The notes under the pieces are model-generated. The model was not told where the DNA came from. It made no database searches and worked only from the letters and a program-made list of their open reading frames with translations. A program made the translations under genes and the position numbers. A stretch of 9,575 nt of DNA from an uncultured Lachnospiraceae bacterium (GTDB taxonomy: Bacteria; Bacillota_A; Clostridia; Lachnospirales; Lachnospiraceae). The stretch lies in NCBI GenBank assembly GCA_902787595.1, contig CADAHD010000168.1, positions 1 to 9,575 on the forward strand, written 5' to 3'. Numbering within the stretch: position 1 is the stretch's first letter; each line of letters opens with the position of its first letter. Positions 1-7,002 of this stretch are shown here, one piece after another.

Positions 1-360
1 TACGGTATGGAAAACGGTGATATCGGGGGCTTGCATTTCGAAAACGCAAGTCTTCTGGTTGATGATTACAATCATCTTCTGGTGCTTCTTTCAAGCGTCG
101 GTCTGTTTATGATCTTTGTGAACATGAAGCCCATAAAGGGAAAGGCGGCAGCCCTAATCTCAAAGATATCTGCCTGCGCCTTTGGTGTATATCTTATACA
201 TGCTCATATTTATCTGGCGAATGCATGGCCTAAATGGTTAGGCGTATCTGCGCCCAGGCAGGCGATGCGTCCCGTGCATCTTATAGCTTCTGTGCTGGGG
301 ATCTTTGTGGTCTGCTGTATCATAGATTTTATCAGGCAGATCAGGTCTGCTGTATCATAG
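1..360 (+). CDS. Acyltransferase-3 family membrane protein, C-terminal part (5' end outside window; prematurely ended)
   Basis: The frame is open from base 1, so the true start lies upstream; the ATG at 7 is internal. About 119 residues are visible. They contain hydrophobic segments around FMIFVNMK and ISACAFGVYLIHAH, and a last helix ending IFVVCCIIDFIRQI. The FGVYLIH block followed by a final helix and a basic tail is typical of the end of acyltransferase-3 (OafA/WecH-like) proteins, which O-acylate surface sugars at the membrane. The last residues, RSAVS, and the TAG stop come from the second copy of a 35-bp tandem duplication (309-378), not from the family's normal ending. With one copy removed, this frame runs straight into the GtrA-type domain ending at 857, giving 273 visible residues. 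The product shown is therefore probably a broken N-terminal portion. The family call rests on a short C-terminal segment and is moderately sure; the frame relationship can be read directly. Confidence 0.7.
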   Translation, partial: YGMENGDIGGLHFENASLLVDDYNHLLVLLSSVGLFMIFVNMKPIKGKAAALISKISACAFGVYLIHAHIYLANAWPKWLGVSAPRQAMRPVHLIASVLGIFVVCCIIDFIRQIRSAVS

Positions 361-378
361 ATTTTATCAGGCAGATCA
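309..378 (+). repeat. Exact 35-bp direct tandem duplication (309-343 and 344-378)
   Basis: Bases 309-343 begin GGTCTGCTGTATCATAG and end GGCAGATCA. They are repeated without mismatch and without spacer at 344-378. Because 35 is not a multiple of 3, the second copy changes the reading frame and brings in the TAG at 358-360. Both copies encode the same peptide, (V)CCIIDFIRQI, in two different frames: frame 1 in the first copy and frame 3 in the second. This shows directly that the downstream frame-3 coding sequence is the continuation of the upstream frame-1 sequence. It may be a natural slippage or recombination event, a reversible switch, or an assembly artefact. Confidence 0.95.
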
Positions 379-857
379 TCTTTAATGTATTTGAGAGCCT
401 TTGTGACTGGGCTCTGGGCATATACTATGCAAAGAAGGAAGTGTGGGATTATCTGATAGCCGGTTTTGCGGCTACGGTAATGAGCTGGCTTACCTATATC
501 ATCTTTGCGCAGTATGTATTCTCGTTTATGGAGGATACCTGGAGAGTGCTGCTGGGCAATGCGGCAAGCTGGACCATAACGGTGATCTTTGCTTATGTGA
601 TCAACAGGGTATTCGTATTCCATAGTGAAAAGACAGGCTTTAAAGCCGTTTCCAAGGAATTCCTTGAATTTGTTGCGGCCAGACTGTTCAGCTTCGGACT
701 GGAAGAAGCCATCATGTTTGTATTTGTAACGCTGCTTAAGTGGAATGAGCTGCTGGTCAAGGTACTTATCGCAAGCATAGTGGTCATCGTGCTCAATTAT
801 ATCTTAAGCAAGCTGTGGATCTTTAAGGCGCCTGCGGAGGAAAAGAAAGAGAAATGA
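345..857 (+). pseudogene. GtrA-family membrane domain, cut off from its start by the 35-bp duplication
   Basis: From the second repeat copy onward this frame encodes a short linker (IIFNVFESLCDWALGIYY). Four hydrophobic helices then follow, near DYLIAGFAATVMSW, LGNAASWTITVIFAY, FVAARLFSFGLEEAIMFVF and VLIASIVVIVLNYIL. The signatures AYVINRVFVF after helix 2 and NYILSKLWIF at the end match the N-x-x-W/V-x-F boxes of GtrA proteins. GtrA proteins are small four-helix membrane proteins thought to flip polyprenyl-phosphate-linked sugars. The frame has no credible start of its own. The ATG at 234 lies in a non-coding frame over the acyltransferase, and the next in-frame ATG (480) is inside helix 1. 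The domain was therefore probably translated as the C-terminal part of an acyltransferase-GtrA fusion. Its TGA (855-857) overlaps the next ATG (854). Whether any GtrA product is made now is unclear. Confidence 0.75.
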
Positions 858-1924
858 AGCAGTTAAGCCTGTCCGGCAAATGCATACTGGTCACGGGAGC
901 GGCCGGTTTTATCGGCGCCAATCTGGTGCTTTCGCTCTTAAAGAGCGGGGAGCATAAGAACATGAACATAATAGGCGTTGATAATGTAAACGACTATTAT
1001 GATGTGGCCATAAAGGAGTACCGCTTAAAACAGATAGAGGAAACGGCAAAGACTTCAAAGAGCAGCTGGATGTTTTATAAAAAGAGCATAGCGGATGAAG
1101 CTTTCATAAAGGAGCTCTTTGAGAAGAATGATATAAAGATAGTGGTCAATCTGGCTGCCCAGGCAGGGGTGCGCTATTCCATAGTCAATCCCGACGCCTA
1201 TATGGAAGCCAATGTCATGGGCTTTTACCGTATACTGGAAGCCTGCCGCCATGCCGATACCGAGCATCTGGTATATGCATCATCTTCTTCGATCTACGGG
1301 GATTCCACGGATATTCCCTACAGGGTGGATGCGCCTACCGAGCATCCGGTGTCTTTGTATGCGGCTACCAAAAAGAGCGACGAGCTGCTGGCTCATGCGT
1401 ACAGCAAGCTTTATGAGATACCGTCAACGGCGCTGCGCTTTTTTACCGTATACGGACCTGCAGGCAGGCCGGATATGGCATATTTCGGCTTTACCGATAA
1501 GCTGCGCAGGGGCGAAAAGATAAAGATCTTTAATCATGGCAACTGCCGCAGGGATTTTACCTATGTTGACGACGTGGTGGAGGGCATCATCAGGGTGATG
1601 CAGGGCGCCCCGGAAAAGAAGAAGGGAGAAGACGGATTGCCGCTTGCTCCTTATTCGATCTATAACATAGGAAATTCCAAACCTGTGGATCTGATGGAGT
1701 TTATAGATATTTTGGCGCAGGAGCTTAAGTCGGCGGGAGTGCTGGCTGCCGATTTTGATATTAAGGCGCATCAGGAGCTTTTGCCCATGCAGCCCGGGGA
1801 TGTGGCGGTAACCTATGCGGATACCTCTGCCCTGGAGCGGGATTTCGCTTACAGACCGTCCACCGATATAAGGACCGGTCTCAGAGAATTTGCACGCTGG
1901 TATAAGGAGTTTTATCTGTCTTGA
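854..1924 (+). CDS. NAD-dependent epimerase, UDP-glucuronate 4-epimerase-like
   Basis: The 356-residue product is an extended short-chain dehydrogenase/reductase. It has the NAD-binding GAAGFIG at residues 15-21, an acidic residue D43 in the block GVDNVNDYYD that is characteristic of CapI/GlcA 4-epimerases, and NLAAQAGVRYS near 99-109. The SSSS at 143-146 and Y169-x3-K173 form the catalytic set. Further on are GPAGRPDMAYFGF, RRDFTYVDD and, near the C-terminus, MQPGDVAVTYAD, all usual for this subfamily. The likely reaction is UDP-glucuronate to UDP-galacturonate in the cytoplasm; another UDP-sugar remains possible. Length is normal (about 330-350) and no key residue is missing. The start overlaps the preceding TGA as ATGA. 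A GGAGG at 836-840 lies 13 bases upstream, so translation is probably coupled. Its product would feed an acidic surface glycan, in keeping with the sugar dehydrogenase at the end of the window. Confidence 0.9.
   Translation: MKQLSLSGKCILVTGAAGFIGANLVLSLLKSGEHKNMNIIGVDNVNDYYDVAIKEYRLKQIEETAKTSKSSWMFYKKSIADEAFIKELFEKNDIKIVVNLAAQAGVRYSIVNPDAYMEANVMGFYRILEACRHADTEHLVYASSSSIYGDSTDIPYRVDAPTEHPVSLYAATKKSDELLAHAYSKLYEIPSTALRFFTVYGPAGRPDMAYFGFTDKLRRGEKIKIFNHGNCRRDFTYVDDVVEGIIRVMQGAPEKKKGEDGLPLAPYSIYNIGNSKPVDLMEFIDILAQELKSAGVLAADFDIKAHQELLPMQPGDVAVTYADTSALERDFAYRPSTDIRTGLREFARWYKEFYLS
1904..1909 (+). promoter_or_regulatory. Ribosome binding site for the TTG-started gene at 1921
   Basis: AAGGAG lies inside the last codons of the epimerase (KEFY), 11 bases before TTG. 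The TTG shares bases with the epimerase stop (TTGA, 1921-1924). No in-frame ATG occurs before residue 16 (the M in VSMVVF), where the first membrane helix begins. This supports TTG as the start. Confidence 0.6.
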
Positions 1925-3648
1925 GTAAGGATAAGAAAGCTACAGGAGTAAACAGGACGGTCAGCATGGTCGTTTTTCCCCTGCTGCTTTTTTTATTTTC
2001 CCTGATAGGAGCCCGGCAGGGTGCCGATCTGTCGGACACCATGTACAGCGCGGGAAACTATGCTTTTTATAATATCGATGCCTCCAGCTGGCATTTTGCA
2101 ACATTTCTTGCAAATCTTACCGGACGCTGCTTTTTTCTTCTGGCGGGCGGCAGGCTTATGTGGCTCAAAGCGCTGTGCAGCCTGGTTCCGGCGGGAACGG
2201 CTGTGCTGGTTTATTTCCTTCTTAAGGACCGCATACATCCATATCTGCTGTTTCCGGCGCTTATCATAGCACTGGGTCTCAACTGGAGTCCCTCTGTAAT
2301 ATTATATCAGCATTTAAGTTATCTGGCGCTGACCGCAGGGGCGCTGATACTCTTTCATGCTATGAAGAAAAAGAAAAGGCTGCTTTTGCTTCTGGCAGGG
2401 CTGGTACTGGGATTGGGCCTGGGAGTCAGGATCTCAAATCTTACGCATTGCGCGCTTATCGTTTATGTGATATGGGAAGATATAAGGGCTAAGCAGGCTA
2501 AGAGGCTGGCGGCTGATATACTGTGCTGCATAGGAGGTTATGCAGCCGGAGCTGCGCTGGTATTTTTGCTGATGTTTATAAGCGGCGGCGCGGAAGGGAT
2601 AGCGCGCATGAGCTCCTGGATAAGCGATCTTTTGGGAGGCAGCAGCGGTGAGGGCGGTTATACGCTCAAGGACATGCTGTTGACCACGGCGGATAATTAT
2701 CTGGGCAATCTCCGGTATGCGCTGATACCTGTCGCGGGTGTGGCGGCGGGCAGCATAATGTTTAAGTTCATAAAGCCCGGGATGAAGGCGGGGGCGCAGC
2801 TTTTGTACACCTGCGGCGTGGCGCTGATATTCATATATTATTTCCGGAACGGCGTATTTGATCTGAAATATTACAATGTGGGCGCTATCTTCCGCATCTC
2901 GGTGGTAATGCTCATATTGTTTATACCGCTTGATATATGGGTGCTTATCGATAAAAAGTTTGCGGCTGAGGAAAAGGCGCTTGCCCTTCTTGCGCTTATC
3001 ACTCAGCTCATCACCCCTTTGGGAAGCAATAATCATCTGTATTCCTGCATTAACAACATGTATCTGCTGATGCCTGTGGCGGCGCATCTGTTTGCGGGAC
3101 TTATACTAAGAAGGGGCAGGGATAAATGCTGGCATTTCCCCATGATATTTATGGGAGTGGCGCTCAGCATTCTGATGATGGCGCAGAGTGTTATGTTCCA
3201 TCTGAATTTTGCTTTTAAGGACGGAACTAACGGCAAGCGCAGGAACACAACGATAAGCGCGGCGGACGGCTTGTCCAGGCTGGAAGGCATGCAGACTACG
3301 GCGCTTAATGCAGAGGCTTTGAAAAACCTTGCACGGGATGCGCTTAATGCTGACGGGGACTCCCGGCTGCTTACCTACGGCGATATACCCGGCATGAATT
3401 ATATCCTGGATATGCCGCCGGCCGTATCGACAGCCTGGCCGGATCTGGAGAGTTATTCTGCAGATCAGTACAGGGAAGAACTGGCGCAGATCACGGGAGA
3501 GCCGCTCTGCATCATGACCAAAGAGGCAGATAAGACCAAGGAAGCCGATGCGGATAAAAAGCTTTTATATTTGCGCGCATTCTTATATAATAACGGATAT
3601 GAACGCGTATATGATAGTGATGATTACGTGATATACGAAAGGAAATGA
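1921..3648 (+). CDS. Polytopic membrane protein, putative GT-C-type glycosyltransferase
   Basis: The 575-residue protein has a short basic N-terminus, then a signal-anchor-like helix (about 14-31) and many further hydrophobic stretches to about residue 430. A soluble tail of roughly 140 residues follows. The first outside loop carries an acidic motif, ADLSD (35-39), placed like the catalytic acidic motif of GT-C glycosyltransferases. LYQHLSYL (128-135) and GVRISN with R170/N173 also recall that fold. The tail contains YGDIPG (486-491) followed by a WPDLESY block, as in ArnT/PMT-like tails. GT-C enzymes take sugars from polyprenyl-phosphate donors and transfer them on the outer face of the membrane. 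The fold call is inference from layout and short motifs; I cannot name the donor or acceptor. Start is TTG, overlapping the epimerase stop. The end overlaps the ATG run that opens the WecE gene. Confidence 0.75.
   Translation: MSKDKKATGVNRTVSMVVFPLLLFLFSLIGARQGADLSDTMYSAGNYAFYNIDASSWHFATFLANLTGRCFFLLAGGRLMWLKALCSLVPAGTAVLVYFLLKDRIHPYLLFPALIIALGLNWSPSVILYQHLSYLALTAGALILFHAMKKKKRLLLLLAGLVLGLGLGVRISNLTHCALIVYVIWEDIRAKQAKRLAADILCCIGGYAAGAALVFLLMFISGGAEGIARMSSWISDLLGGSSGEGGYTLKDMLLTTADNYLGNLRYALIPVAGVAAGSIMFKFIKPGMKAGAQLLYTCGVALIFIYYFRNGVFDLKYYNVGAIFRISVVMLILFIPLDIWVLIDKKFAAEEKALALLALITQLITPLGSNNHLYSCINNMYLLMPVAAHLFAGLILRRGRDKCWHFPMIFMGVALSILMMAQSVMFHLNFAFKDGTNGKRRNTTISAADGLSRLEGMQTTALNAEALKNLARDALNADGDSRLLTYGDIPGMNYILDMPPAVSTAWPDLESYSADQYREELAQITGEPLCIMTKEADKTKEADADKKLLYLRAFLYNNGYERVYDSDDYVIYERK
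3638..3643 (+). promoter_or_regulatory. Ribosome binding site deciding the wecE start
   Basis: AAAGGA sits 1, 4 and 7 bases before three consecutive ATG codons at 3645, 3648 and 3651. Only the third has normal spacing. Starting at 3651 also gives MKINFNVPP, which aligns with the E. coli WecE N-terminus as I remember it, and a 376-residue length matching that enzyme. Confidence 0.65.
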
Positions 3649-3650
3649 TG

Positions 3651-4781
3651 ATGAAGATCAATTTTAACGTACCGCCCCATACGGGCAAAGAACTGGATTA
3701 TATAAAGGAGTGCATCGCAGCGGAAAAGATCTGCGGCGACGGCGCATATACAAAGAAATGCAATGTCTGGATAGAGGAGCGTACCGGAGTAAGGCGTGCT
3801 CTGCTCACCACTTCCTGCACACAGGCCACCGAGATGGCGGCACTGCTTCTTGATATCAAAGAAGGCGATGAGGTGATAATGCCTTCATATACCTTTGTAT
3901 CCACGGCGGATGCATTTGTCTTAAGAGGCGCAAAGGCGGTATTCGTGGATATAAGACCCGATACCATGAACATAGATGAAAAGCTGATAGAGGCAGCCAT
4001 CACCGAAAAGACCAGGGCCATCGTTCCCGTCCATTATGCGGGCGTAGCCTGTGAGATGGATACCATAATGGATATAGCAAAAAGACATTCTCTTTATGTG
4101 GTGGAGGATGCAGCGCAGGGCGTAATGGCTTCCTACAAGGGAAAGGCGCTTGGCAGCATAGGCGACATGGGCTGCTTTTCGTTTCATGAGACCAAGAATT
4201 ACAGCATGGGAGAAGGCGGGGCATTGCTGCTGCGCGATGATACCTATGCGGATATGGCAGAGATAGTAAGGGAGAAGGGAACGGACCGCAGCCGTTTCTT
4301 CCGAGGACAGGTTGATAAGTACACCTGGCAGGAAGCAGGCTCTTCCTACCTTCCCAGCGACATGAACGCCGCTTATCTGTATGCGCAGCTTGAGATGGCG
4401 GATGAGATAAACAATGCCAGATTAAAGATCTGGAACACATATTATAAGGAGTTTAAGGCTCTGGCAGATCAGGGAAAGCTGGAACTTCCCGTTGTGCCGG
4501 AAGGCTGCGTTCACAATGCGCACATGTTTTATGTAAAGACCGCAAATCTGGAAGAGAGGACCGCGCTTAAGGCGCATCTGGCCGAAAAAGGCATACTGGC
4601 GGTATCTCATTATGTACCGCTTCATTCTTCGCCCGCCGGTAAGAAGTACGGACGCTTTGCCGGCGAGGATAAGTATACTACAAAGGAAAGCGACAGGCTG
4701 CTGCGCCTGCCCATGTATTTCGGCCTTACGGAAGATCAGAATGAGTATATCATCGACAGCGTAAAGGAGTTTTACGCATAA
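3651..4781 (+). CDS. wecE: dTDP-4-amino-4,6-dideoxygalactose transaminase (WecE/RffA)
   Basis: This is a DegT/DnrJ/EryC1/StrS-type PLP aminotransferase of 376 residues. It converts dTDP-4-keto-6-deoxyglucose to dTDP-4-amino-4,6-dideoxygalactose (dTDP-Fuc4N), with glutamate as usual amino donor. Visible motifs are TTSCTQATEMAAL (53-65), PSYTFVSTADA (78-88), EDAAQ (152-156, cofactor-binding D153) and SFHETKNY (177-184), with K182 as the PLP Schiff-base lysine. Downstream, EKGTDRSRFFRGQVDKYTW, GSSYLPSDMNAAYL and GEDKYTTKESDRLLRLP are WecE-specific blocks rather than general family features, so I am confident of the subfamily. In enterobacteria WecE belongs to enterobacterial common antigen synthesis; here it sits in a Gram-positive-style surface glycan operon. 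The frame is also open from ATG 3645, but RBS spacing favours 3651. The substrate-making RmlA/RmlB genes are not in the window. The GNAT gene at 6484 is the likely next enzyme. Confidence 0.93.
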   Translation: MKINFNVPPHTGKELDYIKECIAAEKICGDGAYTKKCNVWIEERTGVRRALLTTSCTQATEMAALLLDIKEGDEVIMPSYTFVSTADAFVLRGAKAVFVDIRPDTMNIDEKLIEAAITEKTRAIVPVHYAGVACEMDTIMDIAKRHSLYVVEDAAQGVMASYKGKALGSIGDMGCFSFHETKNYSMGEGGALLLRDDTYADMAEIVREKGTDRSRFFRGQVDKYTWQEAGSSYLPSDMNAAYLYAQLEMADEINNARLKIWNTYYKEFKALADQGKLELPVVPEGCVHNAHMFYVKTANLEERTALKAHLAEKGILAVSHYVPLHSSPAGKKYGRFAGEDKYTTKESDRLLRLPMYFGLTEDQNEYIIDSVKEFYA

Positions 4782-4784
4782 GAT

Positions 4785-5882
4785 ATGAGTATGGATGAGG
4801 AAAGAGAGCAGATAGAGCAGGCTCCGGCAGAGGATGAAGGACCGGAACATACAGAGAGCGTTTCAACCGCAGAGGACGGGGATAAGGCTTCCCGAAAAAA
4901 GCTGCTGTTAAATACAGGTCTGCCGGTTCTGCTCACCATCATATTCTTTTTGATCCCTCTCTTTTCTAAGATCCCGGTATACGCCCTTAATGACGATATA
5001 CAGATAAGGGACATACTTTCCGGAGCCTATGGCGGCAGTCCCGATCTGCATACGGTATATATGGGGGCTGTTCTGTCCGGAATCCTGGCATTTCTTTATA
5101 CCGTGCTTCCTTTCGTACCCTGGTATGGTCTGTTTTTATGCGCTGCTCCGGCAGCGGTTTTTCTGATAGTCAGTTTAAAGATAATGAAGAGCGAAAAAGC
5201 GCTTCTTATAAAGGCGCTCGTCCTCTGCATGCTTTCAGGGCTTTGTCTCTGGCTTATGTATCCATTGTATATAATGCCTCATTATACGCTGGTGGCGGCG
5301 GTATTTGCGGCCGGAGCTCTCTGGCTTATGATGGACAGGGATATGACGGGAGGAGTGATACTGCTGCTCATATGCCAGCAGGTAAGGCAGCAGGTTTTTT
5401 TGATGCTCGTGCCCTTTGCGGCTGCCGTTATCCTGCTCACATTTATTGAAGATAAAGAAAAACGCAGCGGGCTTAAAAAGCCTCTTCTCATATTTGCCGC
5501 GGGTTTTGCGGCGTTGTTTATCATAAATGCAATAGCCTATGCCGGCAGTACCTGGCGGGATTATCTTAAGCTGAATGATGCCAGAACGCAGCTTTATGAC
5601 TACACGGGGGTATGGGAGAGCTCTGCGGCGCGCGAGCATTATGCGCAGGCAGGCGTGAGCAGGGAGGATTATCCTTTCTACCGTGAATATGATCTGCTGC
5701 CTGTTAAAGGCGCAGATACTGCCACCTTGAAAGCCATGGCTGATTATCTTCGCTGGGACGTTTCTATCTTACAAGCAATGGAAAAGAGATGGTCTACGCC
5801 ATGGGGCTGGTGCTCATGTATGCGCTGGCACTCTCCAATTCGTTCCTTCGGGGCAAAGGCTGGGGAGTGTTGTTCAGTATAG
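4785..5882 (+). pseudogene. GT-C-like polytopic membrane protein, N-terminal part (frameshifted)
   Basis: The product begins with an acidic cytoplasmic tail of about 36 residues (many Glu/Asp), then KK and a first helix (about 44-60). Next comes a loop with ALNDD (67-71) and DILSGAYGG, and then at least five more hydrophobic helices up to about residue 260. The NDD acidic pair in the first outside loop and the following PDLHTVYM and PFVPWYG blocks resemble a membrane-protein family I associate with Lachnospiraceae polysaccharide loci. GT-C-like transferase activity is an inference. After about residue 333 the frame becomes implausible: it is rich in Trp, Cys, Ser and Arg and ends GECCSV. The natural continuation is in another frame at 5789-6487. 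Adding one base restores a single 567-residue reading frame. The ATG at 4785 follows the wecE stop by 3 bases, and AAAGGAG (4763-4769) is a distant 15 bases upstream. Confidence 0.72.
5744..5790 (+). other. Apparent single-base deletion (frameshift) site
   Basis: Coding passes from frame 3 to frame 2 in this interval. The frame-2 TGA at 5741 sets the upstream limit. The membrane helix that is plainly in frame 2 from 5789 sets the downstream limit. One missing A in the A run at 5782-5785 would give QAMEKEMVYAMG and one continuous protein. A missing base near 5759 (for example one C) would instead give WDRFYLTSNGKEMVYAMG. I cannot choose between them by eye. No canonical X-XXY-YYZ slippery heptamer is present. 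Confidence 0.75.
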
Positions 5883-6487
5883 GCTGCTTTATCATGCATC
5901 TTGCCCTGCATGGATATCTGCTGTGGAGAGGACGCGTTCCGGAAAGAGTGACGGTATCACTGATAATGGCGCAATGTTTTATGCTGGGAGGTATGGTGCT
6001 GCGCTATACAGAGGAATGGAGGCAGGTATACTACGCCATAGAAGGCGCGATACTTACGATAGTGCTGTCGCAGGCCTATAACGCGACAGCCGGCCTTAAT
6101 GACGCCTATGCCGAACAAATAACTGTAAATAATGAGGATGATGTGTTATACTCTTATATGGCTCAAAATCCGGACGAACTGTTTGTGATGGAGACCTATG
6201 CCGCGGTATATCGTACGGCTTATGTTACGGATACCGACCGGGTCGGCAACACGATGATAATGGGCGGCTGGCAGTATTTAAGCCCTCTGCAGGATAAAAA
6301 GCTTAAGAGTTTCGGTTTTGACGACCGTTTTGATATGTTTGTAAAGGGCGGGATAAAGATAGTCTTTCGTAAGGGAGACGGTCCTGAGACCGCCGATATG
6401 GATGCTTATCTTAATAAAGAATACGGCACCGGGCTTAAGCTTACGGAGCAATTGCCGGGTGACTTTATGATATTTGCTGTGGAATGA
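5789..6487 (+). pseudogene. GT-C-like polytopic membrane protein, C-terminal part (frameshifted)
   Basis: This frame supplies the rest of the protein begun at 4785. It has hydrophobic helices near MVYAMGLVLMYALALS, VLFSIGCFIMHLALHGYLLW, VSLIMAQCFMLGGMVL and AIEGAILTIVLSQ. A predicted extracytoplasmic tail of about 120 residues (NNEDDVLYSYM to DFMIFAVE) follows. A membrane domain with a soluble C-terminal end mirrors the intact protein at 1921-3648. The ATG at 5789 falls just before a membrane helix, has no convincing ribosome binding site and overlaps the upstream frame by 94 bases. It is better read as the accidental first Met after the lesion than as a true start. Translation from it might still yield a fragment, but a working transferase is unlikely without the N-terminal NDD loop. 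Its TGA overlaps the next gene's ATG (ATGA). Confidence 0.72.
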
Positions 6488-7002
6488 TGGAAAGATTGGA
6501 AAGTGAAAGGATAATATTGCGCCCCATAACCGTGGAGGATACCGCGGATATACTGCGTTGGCGCAATTCTCCCCATGTGATGGAGCATTTCATCATAAGA
6601 GAACCGCTTACGGAAGAGGTTCACAAACGCTGGCTTAAGGAGAAGGTGGCCGGGGGAGAGGCTGAACAGTTTATCATAATATTAAAAGAGAACGGGAAAG
6701 CCATAGGCACGCAGTATTACCAGCGTATAGACAAAAACAGGAAGAGCGCCGAGTTTGGTATCTTTATAGGCGAGAAGGAAGAAGTGGGTAAGGGCTACGG
6801 CCCCGAGGTGCTGGAACTGGCTATCAGGCACGCCCGTGAGGATATGGGACTTAAGAGCATTGAACTGAGGGTGATCGCCGATAACGAAGCAGCATATAAG
6901 CTGTATTCCGGTCACGGCTTTAAGATCCTGCCCGAATATACAGAGATAAAAGAATATAACGGGCAGGAAGCAAAGATTCTGCATATGGAGCTTAAATTGT
7001 AA
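6484..7002 (+). CDS. GNAT-family N-acetyltransferase (RimL-type), probably sugar-modifying
   Basis: The 172-residue product opens with ERIILRPITVEDTADILRWRN, the usual start of RimJ/RimL-type GNAT domains. It carries the acetyl-CoA pyrophosphate loop EVGKGYG (100-106) and the late motif DNEAAYKLYSGHGF (133-146). It is soluble with no signal peptide. GNAT proteins of this type acetylate either protein N-termini or amino sugars such as UDP-4-amino sugars (PseH) and dTDP-Fuc4N (WecD). Placed in an operon with WecE, the likely substrate is the 4-amino group of dTDP-Fuc4N, giving dTDP-Fuc4NAc. It is shorter than enterobacterial WecD (about 224 residues) and would be a functional analogue, not a clear orthologue. 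Two adjacent ATGs (6484, 6487) are possible starts. The first overlaps the preceding TGA, and no strong ribosome binding site is visible, so coupling is likely. Confidence 0.88.
   Translation: MMERLESERIILRPITVEDTADILRWRNSPHVMEHFIIREPLTEEVHKRWLKEKVAGGEAEQFIIILKENGKAIGTQYYQRIDKNRKSAEFGIFIGEKEEVGKGYGPEVLELAIRHAREDMGLKSIELRVIADNEAAYKLYSGHGFKILPEYTEIKEYNGQEAKILHMELKL

Noticed and set aside
234..344. ATG at 234 as the start of the GtrA protein
   Set aside because: From 234 to 344 this frame gives an unlikely peptide while frame 1 encodes a clear acyltransferase end. The GtrA frame becomes meaningful only from the second repeat copy.
309..378. CRISPR repeat unit
   Set aside because: There are only two copies, directly abutting with no spacer, and both lie within coding sequence.
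2434..3087. Open frame of 217 codons on the - strand
   Set aside because: It is antisense to the polytopic membrane protein at 1921. The translation is rich in His, Arg, Gln and Tyr with no domain, as expected from the complement of a hydrophobic coding region.
5775..5800. Programmed -1 ribosomal frameshift joining the two halves of the 4785-6487 gene
   Set aside because: The direction would fit a -1 shift, but the site reads ATG GAA AAG, not a canonical X-XXY-YYZ heptamer, and re-pairing of the GAA tRNA to GGA is poor. A simple one-base deletion explains it better.
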